Shown: in pieces, positions 6,576 to 14,360 of the stretch
Numbering within the stretch: the stretch's first letter is position 1
Layout: every line of letters begins with the position of its first letter
Assembly (NCBI GenBank): GCA_045124465.1
Contig: JBGVLV010000030.1
Location: 1 to 14,360, forward strand
Source of the DNA: Scatosoma sp045124465
GTDB lineage: Bacteria; Bacillota; Clostridia; Christensenellales; Borkfalkiaceae
Reading direction: 5' to 3'
DNA: 14,360 bases
Translations under genes and position numbers: made by a program
The notes under the pieces: model-generated
Seen by the model: the letters and a program-made list of their open reading frames with translations, nothing else
What the model was told of the DNA's origin: nothing
Database searches by the model: none

Positions 6576-7271
6576 ATGGAAAACAAGCAAGAAAAAGTTT
6601 CTTCGATCGCAAAAAACACCGTATCGTCCAAAGGACAGGTGAAGGAATACGATATCGTCCGCCCCGTAGATAGGGGCGGGAAGGTGAACGTTTTGTTCGT
6701 CGGGAATTCTATCACTCGGCACGCACCCGCCGAGGAGATCGGTTGGCTGCCCGACTGGGGTATGGCGGCAAGCGCGGAGGAAAACGATTACGTACACGTC
6801 GCCGTTTCCCTGCTTGATCAAAAGTATGGAAAGGTCAACTATTGCACCGCTTGTTGCGGCGACTGGGAACGGGAATATTTCAACGACGAAAAAATTCCCC
6901 GTTGGGAAAAGGCGAGAGAGTTCGGGGCGGATATCCTGATCATAAGGTTGGGCGAAAACATCTGGGGACCTCTTCGTGAAAATCTTGACGCCGTACCGCT
7001 TTATCCCCACCTTGAAAAGTTTATTGAATTTTTCAAGAGCAAAGAGGATATGAAAGTGGTGGTGACCGACCTGTTCTGGGCGTACGAGGAGATCGACAAG
7101 ATCTTGCGCGAGATCGCGGAGAAGAAGGGATATTCCTTCGTACATATTAGCGATTTGGGCGAACAGGACGAATATAAAGCGATCGGGAAGTTTTGGCACG
7201 ACGGCGTGGCGCAGCATCCCAATGATCTCGGAATGAGGACGATCGCCGAGCGTATCGTAGAAAAATTATAA
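6576..7271 (+). CDS. SGNH/GDSL-family hydrolase, probable cytoplasmic carbohydrate esterase
   Basis: This protein has 231 residues from the ATG at 6576, which has AGGGAGA upstream. A TTG at 6552 overlapping the previous stop would add eight residues and is less likely. Block I is LFVGNSIT, with S45 as the predicted nucleophile. The GxND-like block III is RLGENIWG. Block V is HDGVAQHPND, with D209 and H214 as the remaining catalytic candidates; the D-to-H spacing is a little longer than the usual DxxH. The N-terminus is polar and no signal peptide is seen, so it should act inside the cell. Known: SGNH enzymes in sugar loci often remove acetyl or other ester groups from glycans. Here it would deacylate imported saccharides. 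It lies 10 nt before the permease gene. Substrate is not identifiable. Confidence 0.82.
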   Translation: MENKQEKVSSIAKNTVSSKGQVKEYDIVRPVDRGGKVNVLFVGNSITRHAPAEEIGWLPDWGMAASAEENDYVHVAVSLLDQKYGKVNYCTACCGDWEREYFNDEKIPRWEKAREFGADILIIRLGENIWGPLRENLDAVPLYPHLEKFIEFFKSKEDMKVVVTDLFWAYEEIDKILREIAEKKGYSFVHISDLGEQDEYKAIGKFWHDGVAQHPNDLGMRTIAERIVEKL

Positions 7272-7281
7272 GGAGGCGGAA

Positions 7282-9117
7282 ATGAAACAACCTTTAACGA
7301 CCAAGAAAAAGAACTTAATTTCGTTGATCCTTCTTTCCGCCGTCGTCGTGCTCACGATCCTGCTTTGCGCGATTTTCGGCAACCTTCAACCGAAAAACAA
7401 CGGAGAAACGAATATCAACCTTCTCAACAGCGGCAAAATGGATATCGTGATGAGCGTGGCAAAGTCGGATATCCCGAACGAAGCGAAGGACGACGTAGAG
7501 GGGTATATTTCCGCTTATCTTTCGTCTATCAGTAGTCAATCGGGGGATAACGACTTTTTCGACCTTAAAAAAGTGAGCGAAAAGGACGGAAAGTACGAGG
7601 TTCGGTTATCCACCCGCCGTATGGATAAGATCAAGGGCGTGGGTATGATGGATTACGGGAAAGGCGAGGCGTTTTCCGCTTTGAGCGGGAAGCTGAAACT
7701 CATTCAAGAATATTCGCAAGGCACGATCCGAGAACAGTTTACGAAGGTGTATCCTTCGACAACGGACGAGGATCTCCGCGCTTTGATCCAGCTTAAAAAA
7801 GGGGACAACGACGTCACCTTAAAGGCTTTGGACGTAAAGACGGGCAAAACGCTTTCGTATAACGATTTTTCCTCGTATTTGGAAGAAACCTCGGACAAGA
7901 TCGCGGTGTTCCGTTTGGTCGATCTCAACTTTATCGACAAGATCACGGTGAACGTGAACGGTAGGATCAAATACGTTTCGTCCGAAAACATTACCCTCGT
8001 CGATAAGGACACCGTCGAGATCACGCCTATGAAGCTCAATGCGCTCGTGGACGGAAACCAAACGACGATAGACGCAATGATCGGGTATATCGTTTTTGAC
8101 GAAAATCTTTCCCCGCTCGCAATCGGCGCGATCTTGGTGGCGGCGGAAATACTTGCGTGGTTTATCGCCTGCGGCGTCTTGTTCGGCTGGTTCAAGACCT
8201 TCTTTAAGAGCGCGACTTTCCGTAAGATTTTGAAGTATAAGTCGGTGTATCTGATGATGATCCCCGGGCTTGCGCTCCTCGTGATCTTCCATTACGCGCC
8301 TATGTTCGGGCTAACGACCGCCTTCCAAGATTACGACCTTTTGGAGGGGATTTCCAGCGAACGGGTAGGAATGAAATATTTCGAGCGTATCTTTATGGCG
8401 AATACCGACCGTATGTATCGGATATTCCGAAACACGATCTTTATTTCGCTTCTTCGTATCGGAACGAACTTCCCCATCATTTTGATGTTCGCGTTGTTTG
8501 TCAACTCCCTTAAAAACACTCGCGTAAAGTCGATCGTACAGACGGTTTCCTTTATTCCGTACTTCCTCTCTTGGGCGGCGGTCGCGGGGCTGTTATACGC
8601 GATCATTTCCGACTACGGACTTCTCAACACCGTTCTCGTCAAGCTCGGCTTGGAGCGGGTGAGCTGGTACGGCGAAGTAGACGCGTGGTGGACGATCCTA
8701 TCCGTGACCTCGCTATGGAAAGGGATGGGATGGGGTACGCTTATTTATATCTCGGCAATGTGTAACATTGACGAAGAGCTGTACGAAGCGTGCGCCCTCG
8801 ACGGCGGCGGCGCGCTCCGCAAAATGATCACCGTCACCCTGCCCGGCATTATGCCTATGATTTGTATGCAGCTTATTTTGGATTCCAGTTCCATTATGAA
8901 GGACAACTACGAGCAGATCCTCGCCCTCACGAACGGCGCGACGGGCTTGAAGGATAGGTTGGAAGTAATCGGGCAGGTTTCCTACGACGCTTTGCGGTCG
9001 GGTAGCGGGTTCGGTTCAGCGACGGCGATCGGTATGATTCAAGGTGTGATCGGTCTTATTCTCGTATTCGTGACGAATAAGATCGTCAAAAAGACGGATA
9101 ATCCCGGAATTATTTAA
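7282..9117 (+). CDS. LplB-type sugar ABC permease with an extra N-terminal extracytoplasmic domain
   Basis: This protein has 611 residues, about twice the usual roughly 300 for LplB-type CUT1 permeases. Residues 12-33 form a hydrophobic helix after a KKK-type positive start. Residues about 34-275 form a polar, mixed alpha/beta-looking domain that should lie outside the membrane. Residues 276-304 form a second helix back into the cytoplasm. From residue 319 a normal permease begins (KYKSVYLMMIPGLALLVIFH, APMFGLTTAFQDYDLLEG). The EAA loop that docks the ATPase is at about 498-522 (EELYEACALDGGG, then VTLPGI). GGCGGAAATG-type spacing gives a good ribosome binding site (AGGAGG). The YtcP-type partner follows 11 nt later. 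No ATPase gene is visible, as is usual when a shared MsmK/UgpC-type ATPase serves several transporters. The extra domain was not recognised; substrate capture or partner docking would be guesses. Confidence 0.9.
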   Translation: MKQPLTTKKKNLISLILLSAVVVLTILLCAIFGNLQPKNNGETNINLLNSGKMDIVMSVAKSDIPNEAKDDVEGYISAYLSSISSQSGDNDFFDLKKVSEKDGKYEVRLSTRRMDKIKGVGMMDYGKGEAFSALSGKLKLIQEYSQGTIREQFTKVYPSTTDEDLRALIQLKKGDNDVTLKALDVKTGKTLSYNDFSSYLEETSDKIAVFRLVDLNFIDKITVNVNGRIKYVSSENITLVDKDTVEITPMKLNALVDGNQTTIDAMIGYIVFDENLSPLAIGAILVAAEILAWFIACGVLFGWFKTFFKSATFRKILKYKSVYLMMIPGLALLVIFHYAPMFGLTTAFQDYDLLEGISSERVGMKYFERIFMANTDRMYRIFRNTIFISLLRIGTNFPIILMFALFVNSLKNTRVKSIVQTVSFIPYFLSWAAVAGLLYAIISDYGLLNTVLVKLGLERVSWYGEVDAWWTILSVTSLWKGMGWGTLIYISAMCNIDEELYEACALDGGGALRKMITVTLPGIMPMICMQLILDSSSIMKDNYEQILALTNGATGLKDRLEVIGQVSYDALRSGSGFGSATAIGMIQGVIGLILVFVTNKIVKKTDNPGII

Positions 9118-9128
9118 GGAGGTGGAGT

Positions 9129-9986
9129 ATGGTTGGCGATAAGAAAAATTATCCTATGATGGCGATGAAAGTGTTGATTATTGCGCTGCTTGCCGTGTTC
9201 TTCCTCGTACCTTTTTGGCTCGTGATCACGGGCTCGTTCACCGAAGAATTTACCTTTATCAAGGACGGGTATTCCTTCGGGGTCGGTAAGTTCAGTTTGG
9301 ACGCGTACAAATTTATCTTCGCGAACGAACACGTAATGCGCGCGCTTTTAAATTCCGTACTCGTCTGCGTGGCGATGGTGACGATCTCGATCGTCGTCAA
9401 CACGGTGACGGCGTACACGCTTGCCGAACGCGATATGCCGGGACATACCTTTTTTAATCTGTTTTTTGTGTTCACAATGTTTTTCAGCGCGGGTATGGTG
9501 CCCACCTTCCTCGTTATACAGGGGATCGGACTGTACGATTCGCTTTGGGCGCTTATCCTGCCCGGTGCGCTCGCCGTGTATAATATTCTGCTTATCCGCA
9601 GTTATTTTTACGGCGTTTCCCCCTCCCTCAAAGAGGCGGCGTATATCGACGGCGCGACCCACGTGCAGATCCTTTTGAAGGTAATGCTTCCCATCTCAAT
9701 GCCCATTATCATTACGACGGGATTGATCAGTTTAGTGACCAAGTGGAATAGCTGGATGGACGTTTTGATTTATCTCGACGCGTCCTCCAAGGACAAATGG
9801 ACGCTTCAATACGTCGTAAGACAGATTTTGACGGAATTCTCGTCTTTCAGCGCGGACGAAACCGCGCCGTCCAACACCGTGAAGAACGCGATCGTTATCA
9901 TTACGGTAATGCCGCTGTTGATTCCTTTCCCCTTCTTCCAAAAATACTTTGCGAGCGGGATCACGATAGGCTCGGTGAAAGGTTAA
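9129..9986 (+). CDS. YtcP/LplC-type sugar ABC permease
   Basis: This 285-residue permease is normal for the CUT1 partner family. It has a hydrophobic N-terminal helix (VLIIALLAVFFLVPFWLVIT), a periplasm-facing segment, then the five further helices expected. The EAA loop SLKEAAYIDGATHVQ followed by KVMLPISMP sits at about 166-190, with E169, A170, A171, D174 and G175 matching the consensus. The tail KYFASGITIGSVKG is characteristic of the LplC/YtcP group (oligo- and complex saccharide importers). An AGGAGGTGG ribosome binding site overlaps the end of the previous gene region. It pairs with the extended permease immediately upstream to form the membrane channel. A 48-bp gap separates it from the beta-helix lipoprotein gene. 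Confidence 0.95.
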   Translation: MVGDKKNYPMMAMKVLIIALLAVFFLVPFWLVITGSFTEEFTFIKDGYSFGVGKFSLDAYKFIFANEHVMRALLNSVLVCVAMVTISIVVNTVTAYTLAERDMPGHTFFNLFFVFTMFFSAGMVPTFLVIQGIGLYDSLWALILPGALAVYNILLIRSYFYGVSPSLKEAAYIDGATHVQILLKVMLPISMPIIITTGLISLVTKWNSWMDVLIYLDASSKDKWTLQYVVRQILTEFSSFSADETAPSNTVKNAIVIITVMPLLIPFPFFQKYFASGITIGSVKG

Positions 9987-10034
9987 AGAAACAAAACGAC
10001 TTATCAAGCTGTAAGTAAAAAAAGGAGAAAAGAA

Positions 10035-11903
10035 ATGAGATTGAAAAGATTTATCACGGGAATACTTTGCGCGGCGTTCGCCGTCGGTTGTCTGCCTATG
10101 GCAACCTCTTGTACCCAAAACCCTTCGACGAGCGGCGGCGGGGATAACCAAGCGAAGAGCGAAACCACGCCCGTCTATTCGGCGGTCGATCTGACGGGGT
10201 ACAAGACCTATTATTTCGATTCGGTAAACGGTTCGGACGGCAACGACGGATTGAGCGAACAAGCCCCGAAAGCGACCCTCGGCGCGGCGGAAGCGCTTGC
10301 TGCAACGGCGACGGCGGAAAATCCCGTTCGGTTGCTGTTTAAACGGGGGAGCACGTTCGACGGAAATTCCGTGTTTGAGGGGTACGAAAGTACCGCGGAA
10401 AAGCCTCTTTTGATCGACGCGTACGGCGAGAGTGGCTTCCCGAAATTTATCGGCTACGGCTCGGATACGGAGATCACGCCCGTGATGCGGGTCAAGGACG
10501 ACAATATCCGTATTACGAACCTTGAAATTACCGGTCCTACGGCGTATCAGGCGATCCTAGTCCAAGCCGACGAGGGCGGCGCGATGGAAAATATCGTGAT
10601 CGCGGGCAACTACGTGCACGATATCAACTTCGTGTGGAATTACGATACCAAGCCTTCGGAAACCAGCCCCGACGATATCGACGTGGAAAGCGTTTGTCCG
10701 CAAAAGAGAATGCCGCAAGGGGATAACTACGGAAGATACGTGTACAGAGCGTATTCGGCGATCTGTTTGGACAATGACGTTCTGACCGCGCCGAGCTGGT
10801 ACGAAAACGCTTGGATTATGAACAACCGCGTGGAAAACGTAGGCAAGATCGGGATCAACGTGTATAACCATTGGAATAACCAAGTCGGCTTCGGTTACGG
10901 CTACAACCGCTACGTGAGCGACGACACCTCTCTCAACAACGCCGAAAAGCGTTTAGGGCGTTGGCCGCACAAGAATATTTACGTGACGGGAAATTATCTT
11001 TCCTGTTGCGGTGCGGACGGTTTGGTCGTTTCGGGCGCGGAAGGCGGTTTCGTGGAAAATAACGTGAGTTATTACGCAAACTACTTGGGGCGTTCGGGTT
11101 ATTGGAACGCGTCTATCTGGATTTTCGGTAGCCGCGATATCGTATTCCAGTACAACGAAGCGGCGTACACGTATATGCGAAACGGCGGGCAAGACGCGCA
11201 AGGCTTCGATATCGACAACGCTTGCAGCAATATCACCTTCCGTTATAACTATGCGCACCACAACGAGGGCGGCGGCTTACTCCTTTGCAACAGCATCACC
11301 TCGCTTTCCCGTTACGATTCGGACGGTAAAAAGGTGGAAACGCTGAAAGGGGAAGGCAAATGGGAAAACAACCGAATTTATAACAACGTATTCGCCTACA
11401 ACGGCAACACGATTACGCCTACCCGTTCAGCGTTCATTACGATCGCAAGGCAGGCAAACCACGCGTATATCTATAACAATACGGTAATTTTGAGGGACGA
11501 CATTATCGGACAATCGGTGATCAATACCGAGGACAAGAGTGCGAACGCCGCTTGCCACGATCAGTATTATTACAACAATATTTTCTGGTCGGAAAACGAC
11601 AATTTGGCAAAGTTCACGATCACTATGATGTACGATTATAAGTTCGAGAACAACCTCTTTTATAACGTATCTACGGACGGGATCACGACGTGCGAAAAGG
11701 CGATCACCGACCTTGACCCGCAGTTCGAGCTTCCTCAAAACGTGGACGGTTGGGAAAAATTGAGCGCGTTTACGCCCAAGAATTCCGAGGTGTTCTCCAA
11801 GGGGCTTTCCCTCAAAGCCGTGAACGGCGTAGAGATCGCGATCGAGGATATCCTCAAAACCCAAACGAACGGTAAAAATTATCTCGGAGCGATCCAAGGC
11901 TGA
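10035..11903 (+). CDS. Secreted right-handed parallel beta-helix lipoprotein, probable glycan-active enzyme
   Basis: This is a 622-residue surface protein. A lipoprotein signal peptide (RLKRFITG, hydrophobic core, MATSC with the lipidated Cys at 26) is followed by a Ser/Gly/Thr-rich linker. The body opens with YYFDSVNGSDGNDGLSEQ and PKATL, the usual start of parallel beta-helix proteins of the polysaccharide-lyase/hydrolase kind. Repeated rungs follow of the type N(I/V)xIxxNYV. The best-conserved stretch is YLGRSGYWNASIW (350-362), DAQGFDIDN (387-395) and HHNEGGG (408-414); D392, D394, H408 and H409 are candidate active-site residues by conservation with the downstream paralogue only. Start chosen at ATG 10035 with AAGGAG upstream. 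It is likely anchored on the outer face of the cell membrane, acting on the substrate before import. Reaction type (lyase, hydrolase or epimerase) cannot be decided. Confidence 0.88.
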   Translation: MRLKRFITGILCAAFAVGCLPMATSCTQNPSTSGGGDNQAKSETTPVYSAVDLTGYKTYYFDSVNGSDGNDGLSEQAPKATLGAAEALAATATAENPVRLLFKRGSTFDGNSVFEGYESTAEKPLLIDAYGESGFPKFIGYGSDTEITPVMRVKDDNIRITNLEITGPTAYQAILVQADEGGAMENIVIAGNYVHDINFVWNYDTKPSETSPDDIDVESVCPQKRMPQGDNYGRYVYRAYSAICLDNDVLTAPSWYENAWIMNNRVENVGKIGINVYNHWNNQVGFGYGYNRYVSDDTSLNNAEKRLGRWPHKNIYVTGNYLSCCGADGLVVSGAEGGFVENNVSYYANYLGRSGYWNASIWIFGSRDIVFQYNEAAYTYMRNGGQDAQGFDIDNACSNITFRYNYAHHNEGGGLLLCNSITSLSRYDSDGKKVETLKGEGKWENNRIYNNVFAYNGNTITPTRSAFITIARQANHAYIYNNTVILRDDIIGQSVINTEDKSANAACHDQYYYNNIFWSENDNLAKFTITMMYDYKFENNLFYNVSTDGITTCEKAITDLDPQFELPQNVDGWEKLSAFTPKNSEVFSKGLSLKAVNGVEIAIEDILKTQTNGKNYLGAIQG

Positions 11904-11920
11904 ACGTATAAGGAGAAAGA

Positions 11921-13771
11921 ATGGAAAACTATAAAAATAACGTCAACCCCCAGATCGAAGAAGGCGAGTTGTATTCCTTCTTCGAGATCGACACCCCCGT
12001 GTACGAGGACGTGGTCTACGCGCCCAACTACCCCGCCGTGGATAAAACGAAATACGTCACCTACTATTTCGACGGCGGGGCGGGTGACGATCAAAACGAC
12101 GGGCTGACGGAAGCTACTCCCAAACGCACGCTGAAAGAGGCGGCGAAAATTGCCAAAATTTCGGACGATACACACGCGGTCAAGATCTTGTTCAAAGCAG
12201 GCGAAAGATACGAAGGAAACCTCGTTTTAGGCGGCTTTCACGCAAACGAAAAAACGCCGCTTATTGTAGGCAGGTATCCGACGAACGCGACCGAATTCCC
12301 CGTTTTGGAAGGCGAAGGGAACGTGTTGACGATCGGGGTGGGAAACGTTCGTATCTACGATTTGGAGATCACGGGGAAGAACGCCTATCGCGGGGTATGG
12401 TGCACTCCCGAACAATGCGGCGCGCTCAAAAACGTGGTGGTGGAAGGGTGCTTCGTGCACGATCTTAACTTCCGTTGGACGGACGAGCGCGAGGCGAAGG
12501 ACGTAAGCCCCGACGAGCTAGATCTTGAAGCGATCTGTCCCGAATACGAGGAGGACGGCGTGACCAAGGGTCGGTATTTTTACCGCTATCACGGCGGGAT
12601 CATCTTTCTCAACTACACTTCCTTCGAGCAGGGCGCGAGCTGGTTTGAAAACGTATGGATCGTCAACAACCGCGTAGAGCGGGTGGCGCGTACGGGGATC
12701 ACCATGTACAGCAGATGGTCGAACAAGGGCGGCGTCGGGTACGGCTTCAATAAGACGGTGGACGAAACCCAACGCTATAACGTTCCCGAAAAGGGGATCG
12801 GCTACTACGTTCATAAAAAGATCGTTTTCAAGGGCAATTATATGGATTGCGTAGGCGGCGACGGTATGGTGCTTTCGTCGGCGGAGGATAGCTTCGTGGA
12901 AGAGAACGTGTGCTATCGCGCCAACTATCTGGGCAGAACGGGTTACTGGAACGCGGCGATTTGGGTGTACAACGCGAAGAACTGTTATTTTCAGTTCAAC
13001 GAAGCGGGCTACACCTATATGCGGAACAACAGCAACGACGCACAGGGATTCGACCTCGACAACGTGTGCGAAGGGGTGCGTTTCCAGTACAATTACGCGC
13101 ACCATAACGAAGGCGGCGGACTTCTGATGTGTAACCTCTGTACTCCGATCGTACTGCACGACGAAGAAGGCAACCCTTTGGCGGTGGACGAAAACGGCGA
13201 GCCGGTTAAAACTTCCGTCATGGGCAGGTGGTTTGGGAATTATATCCGTAACAACGTATTCGTGGACAACGGCAACCCCTTCGACCCTACCCGATCGGCG
13301 TTTATCACGATCGCAAGGCGCGTTGATAACGCGTATCTTACCCACAATACCGTGATCTTGTCCGATCGGATCAAAGGACAAAGTATCGTTAATACCGAGG
13401 ACGAATCGCAGGAATGTTATTGCAACTATTATGGGAACAACGTGTTTTACGCAAAGGGAAAGACGGGCGCGAAGTTCACCGTGAAGATGATGAAAAATTC
13501 GGTGTTCGACAGCAATTTGTACTACAACGTGGAAAAGGAAGAGATCGCCGCCGTAGGCGACAAAACCCCTTACCTTTTCAATCCCGATTTCGTTTATACA
13601 GAAGGAGATACGGGGTACGAAAGCGTATTCAAGCTTTGCCCGAAGAACAAAAAACTTTTCGATAACGGCAGAGAATACCGCGTAATGGCGAAAAAGGATA
13701 TCCAAATGAACGAAGTGGGGCGCGGATACTTGGGCGCGTTCTCGCGGAAAACAACAGAGCTTCTTAAATAA
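11921..13771 (+). CDS. Cytoplasmic paralogue of the beta-helix protein
   Basis: This 616-residue protein is collinear with the upstream lipoprotein over almost all of its length. It has the same opening (YYFDGGAGDDQNDGLTEATP), ANYLGRTGYWNAAIW (333-347), DAQGFDLDN (373-381), AHHNEGGGLL (393-402), RSAFITIAR and GQSIVNTED. Unlike its neighbour it begins MENYKNNVNPQIEEGEL, with no signal peptide or hydrophobic helix, so it should stay in the cytoplasm. AAGGAGAAAGA precedes the ATG at good spacing, and no upstream in-frame signal sequence fits in the 17-nt gap. Conservation of the D/D and H/H positions suggests that both copies are active. The pair looks like an old tandem duplication split between cell surface and cytosol: one copy trims the polymer outside, the other finishes imported fragments. 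That division of labour is inferred. Confidence 0.88.
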   Translation: MENYKNNVNPQIEEGELYSFFEIDTPVYEDVVYAPNYPAVDKTKYVTYYFDGGAGDDQNDGLTEATPKRTLKEAAKIAKISDDTHAVKILFKAGERYEGNLVLGGFHANEKTPLIVGRYPTNATEFPVLEGEGNVLTIGVGNVRIYDLEITGKNAYRGVWCTPEQCGALKNVVVEGCFVHDLNFRWTDEREAKDVSPDELDLEAICPEYEEDGVTKGRYFYRYHGGIIFLNYTSFEQGASWFENVWIVNNRVERVARTGITMYSRWSNKGGVGYGFNKTVDETQRYNVPEKGIGYYVHKKIVFKGNYMDCVGGDGMVLSSAEDSFVEENVCYRANYLGRTGYWNAAIWVYNAKNCYFQFNEAGYTYMRNNSNDAQGFDLDNVCEGVRFQYNYAHHNEGGGLLMCNLCTPIVLHDEEGNPLAVDENGEPVKTSVMGRWFGNYIRNNVFVDNGNPFDPTRSAFITIARRVDNAYLTHNTVILSDRIKGQSIVNTEDESQECYCNYYGNNVFYAKGKTGAKFTVKMMKNSVFDSNLYYNVEKEEIAAVGDKTPYLFNPDFVYTEGDTGYESVFKLCPKNKKLFDNGREYRVMAKKDIQMNEVGRGYLGAFSRKTTELLK

Positions 13772-13835
13772 AACTTATTTTAACCGAATATCACGATCAA
13801 AAGATCGGATAAATAAAATTTTTTGGAGGAAAACC

Positions 13836-14360
13836 ATGAAAAAACTTATTGCATTGTTGATCGCAGCGGCTCTTTCGACCTCTTGCGTAGCAACGCTGGC
13901 TTCCTGCGGCGGAGATGATCCTTCACCCACGAAGCCGACCCCGGACACAAGCGTACCCGACGTACCCACGAAGCCGACCCCGGACACAAGCGTACCCGAC
14001 GTACCCCCGCAGCCCGATGGCCCGGACACGCCCGTAGAGCTTGAAGACTACTACGAATACGGTTGGGACGATATGGTAATCGCGAAAGGCACGCTTACTT
14101 ACGTGAAAGCGGAAGCGGAAACGTACGGCAAAGCGGAAGTGGGCGAACTCAACGTTCAAGGCTGGAACGGCGAAATTCACGCAAAGCAAACCACTCACCT
14201 TGGCGAAAATGCGCCCTATCTTACGGCGGCGGATGTTCACGCGGCAATGGCAACGACGGGTTATAAATACGTAGCGGTTGAATTTGCTGTTTCTGAAGGT
14301 GCGCAAATCGGTTTCTATTCGGCTGTTCCTATGACTAGCCCTAATTTTAAAGCAGAGCTT
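13836..14360 (+). CDS. N-terminal part of a lipoprotein with a Pro-rich repeat linker (runs off the window)
   Basis: GGAGGA lies six bases before the ATG at 13836. The first 23 residues form a lipoprotein signal peptide (MKKLIALLIAAALSTS, then TLASCGG) with the lipidated Cys at 24. A linker follows in which the 13-residue unit KPTPDTSVPDVPT occurs twice, then a further Pro/Asp-rich stretch. From about residue 67 a soluble domain begins (LEDYYEYGWDDMVIAKGTLT, then YVKAEAETYGKAEVGELNV). It looks beta-rich, perhaps a carbohydrate-binding or immunoglobulin-like fold, but I recognise no family. 175 codons are open to the window end without a stop. It does not resemble the large solute-binding lipoproteins that normally serve LplB/YtcP permeases. 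The 64-bp gap before it means that it may be the last operon gene or a separate unit. Confidence 0.82.
   Translation, partial: MKKLIALLIAAALSTSCVATLASCGGDDPSPTKPTPDTSVPDVPTKPTPDTSVPDVPPQPDGPDTPVELEDYYEYGWDDMVIAKGTLTYVKAEAETYGKAEVGELNVQGWNGEIHAKQTTHLGENAPYLTAADVHAAMATTGYKYVAVEFAVSEGAQIGFYSAVPMTSPNFKAEL
13929..14006 (+). repeat. Perfect 39-bp tandem duplication in the lipoprotein linker
   Basis: Two identical 39-bp units start at 13929 and 13968. They are in frame and encode 13 residues each (TKPTPDTSVPDVP). Perfect identity at the nucleotide level indicates a recent duplication by slippage. Copy number may vary between strains, changing linker length without breaking the gene. Confidence 0.95.

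Noticed and set aside
5761..7217. Minus-strand open frames of 243 and 248 codons opposite the isomerase and SGNH genes
   Set aside because: They lie antisense to genes with recognisable catalytic motifs and have shadow-type composition.
12518..13705. Long open frame (395 codons) on the minus strand opposite the second beta-helix gene
   Set aside because: It is the antisense shadow of a clearly coding gene. Its translation is rich in Val/Arg/His with no domain, and there is no ribosome binding site.
13794..13824. Small hairpin CGATC-AAAA-GATCG followed by T-rich sequence, considered as a terminator
   Set aside because: The stem is only 5 bp and the T-run starts 11 bases after it, so it would be a poor terminator. 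The operon may continue into the lipoprotein gene.
13929..14006. Direct repeats considered as a CRISPR or regulatory array
   Set aside because: There are only two adjoining copies with no spacers, in frame within a coding linker.

Overview
The window looks like a chromosomal fragment of a gut-type, Gram-positive, Clostridia-like bacterium of moderate GC, probably an uncultured lineage. This is an inference from AGGAGG-type ribosome binding sites, Firmicutes-style LplB/YtcP sugar permeases, lipoprotein signal peptides, an AraC regulator and an Opp/App-type ATPase tail. No rRNA, tRNA or CRISPR array was seen.

Region 1 (about 1-2010, mostly minus strand) has the character of a broken mobile element. 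The left edge carries a fragment of a tyrosine recombinase. It abuts the end of a truncated multi-pass membrane protein that contains a P-loop. Upstream of that, in one translationally coupled set, are a protein with a CxxCxGxG cysteine cluster and a 34-residue single-helix membrane protein. About 400 bp then hold only a weak ORF. Region 2 (about 2026-2920, plus strand) starts abruptly inside an oligopeptide-transporter ATPase of the OppF/AppF type that has lost its Walker A half. It is followed by a small membrane protein whose start is separated from its body by an apparent 1-nt frameshift, and then by a strong, probably bidirectional terminator.

Region 3 (3033-14360) is a coherent carbohydrate locus. 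A divergent AraC-family regulator (minus) faces a tightly packed plus-strand operon. Its genes are a WbsX/GH99-like protein, an AraA/FucI-type sugar isomerase homologue, an SGNH hydrolase, an LplB-type permease with an extra roughly 240-residue extracytoplasmic domain, a YtcP-type permease, a secreted right-handed beta-helix lipoprotein, and a paralogue of it with no signal peptide. After a 64-bp gap comes the start of another lipoprotein, which runs off the window. Gaps and overlaps (4-nt overlap, then 20, 10, 11, 48 and 17 nt) argue for one transcript from 3989 to at least 13771. An array of CGTTT-type half-sites lies in the divergent promoter region and overlaps the predicted regulator promoter.

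Inferred working model: an external glycan is trimmed at the surface by the beta-helix lipoprotein and imported through the two permeases. The ATPase and the solute-binding protein are not visible here. The product is then processed in the cytoplasm by the GH99-like enzyme, the SGNH deacylase, the cytoplasmic beta-helix paralogue and the isomerase. The substrate cannot be named from sequence alone.
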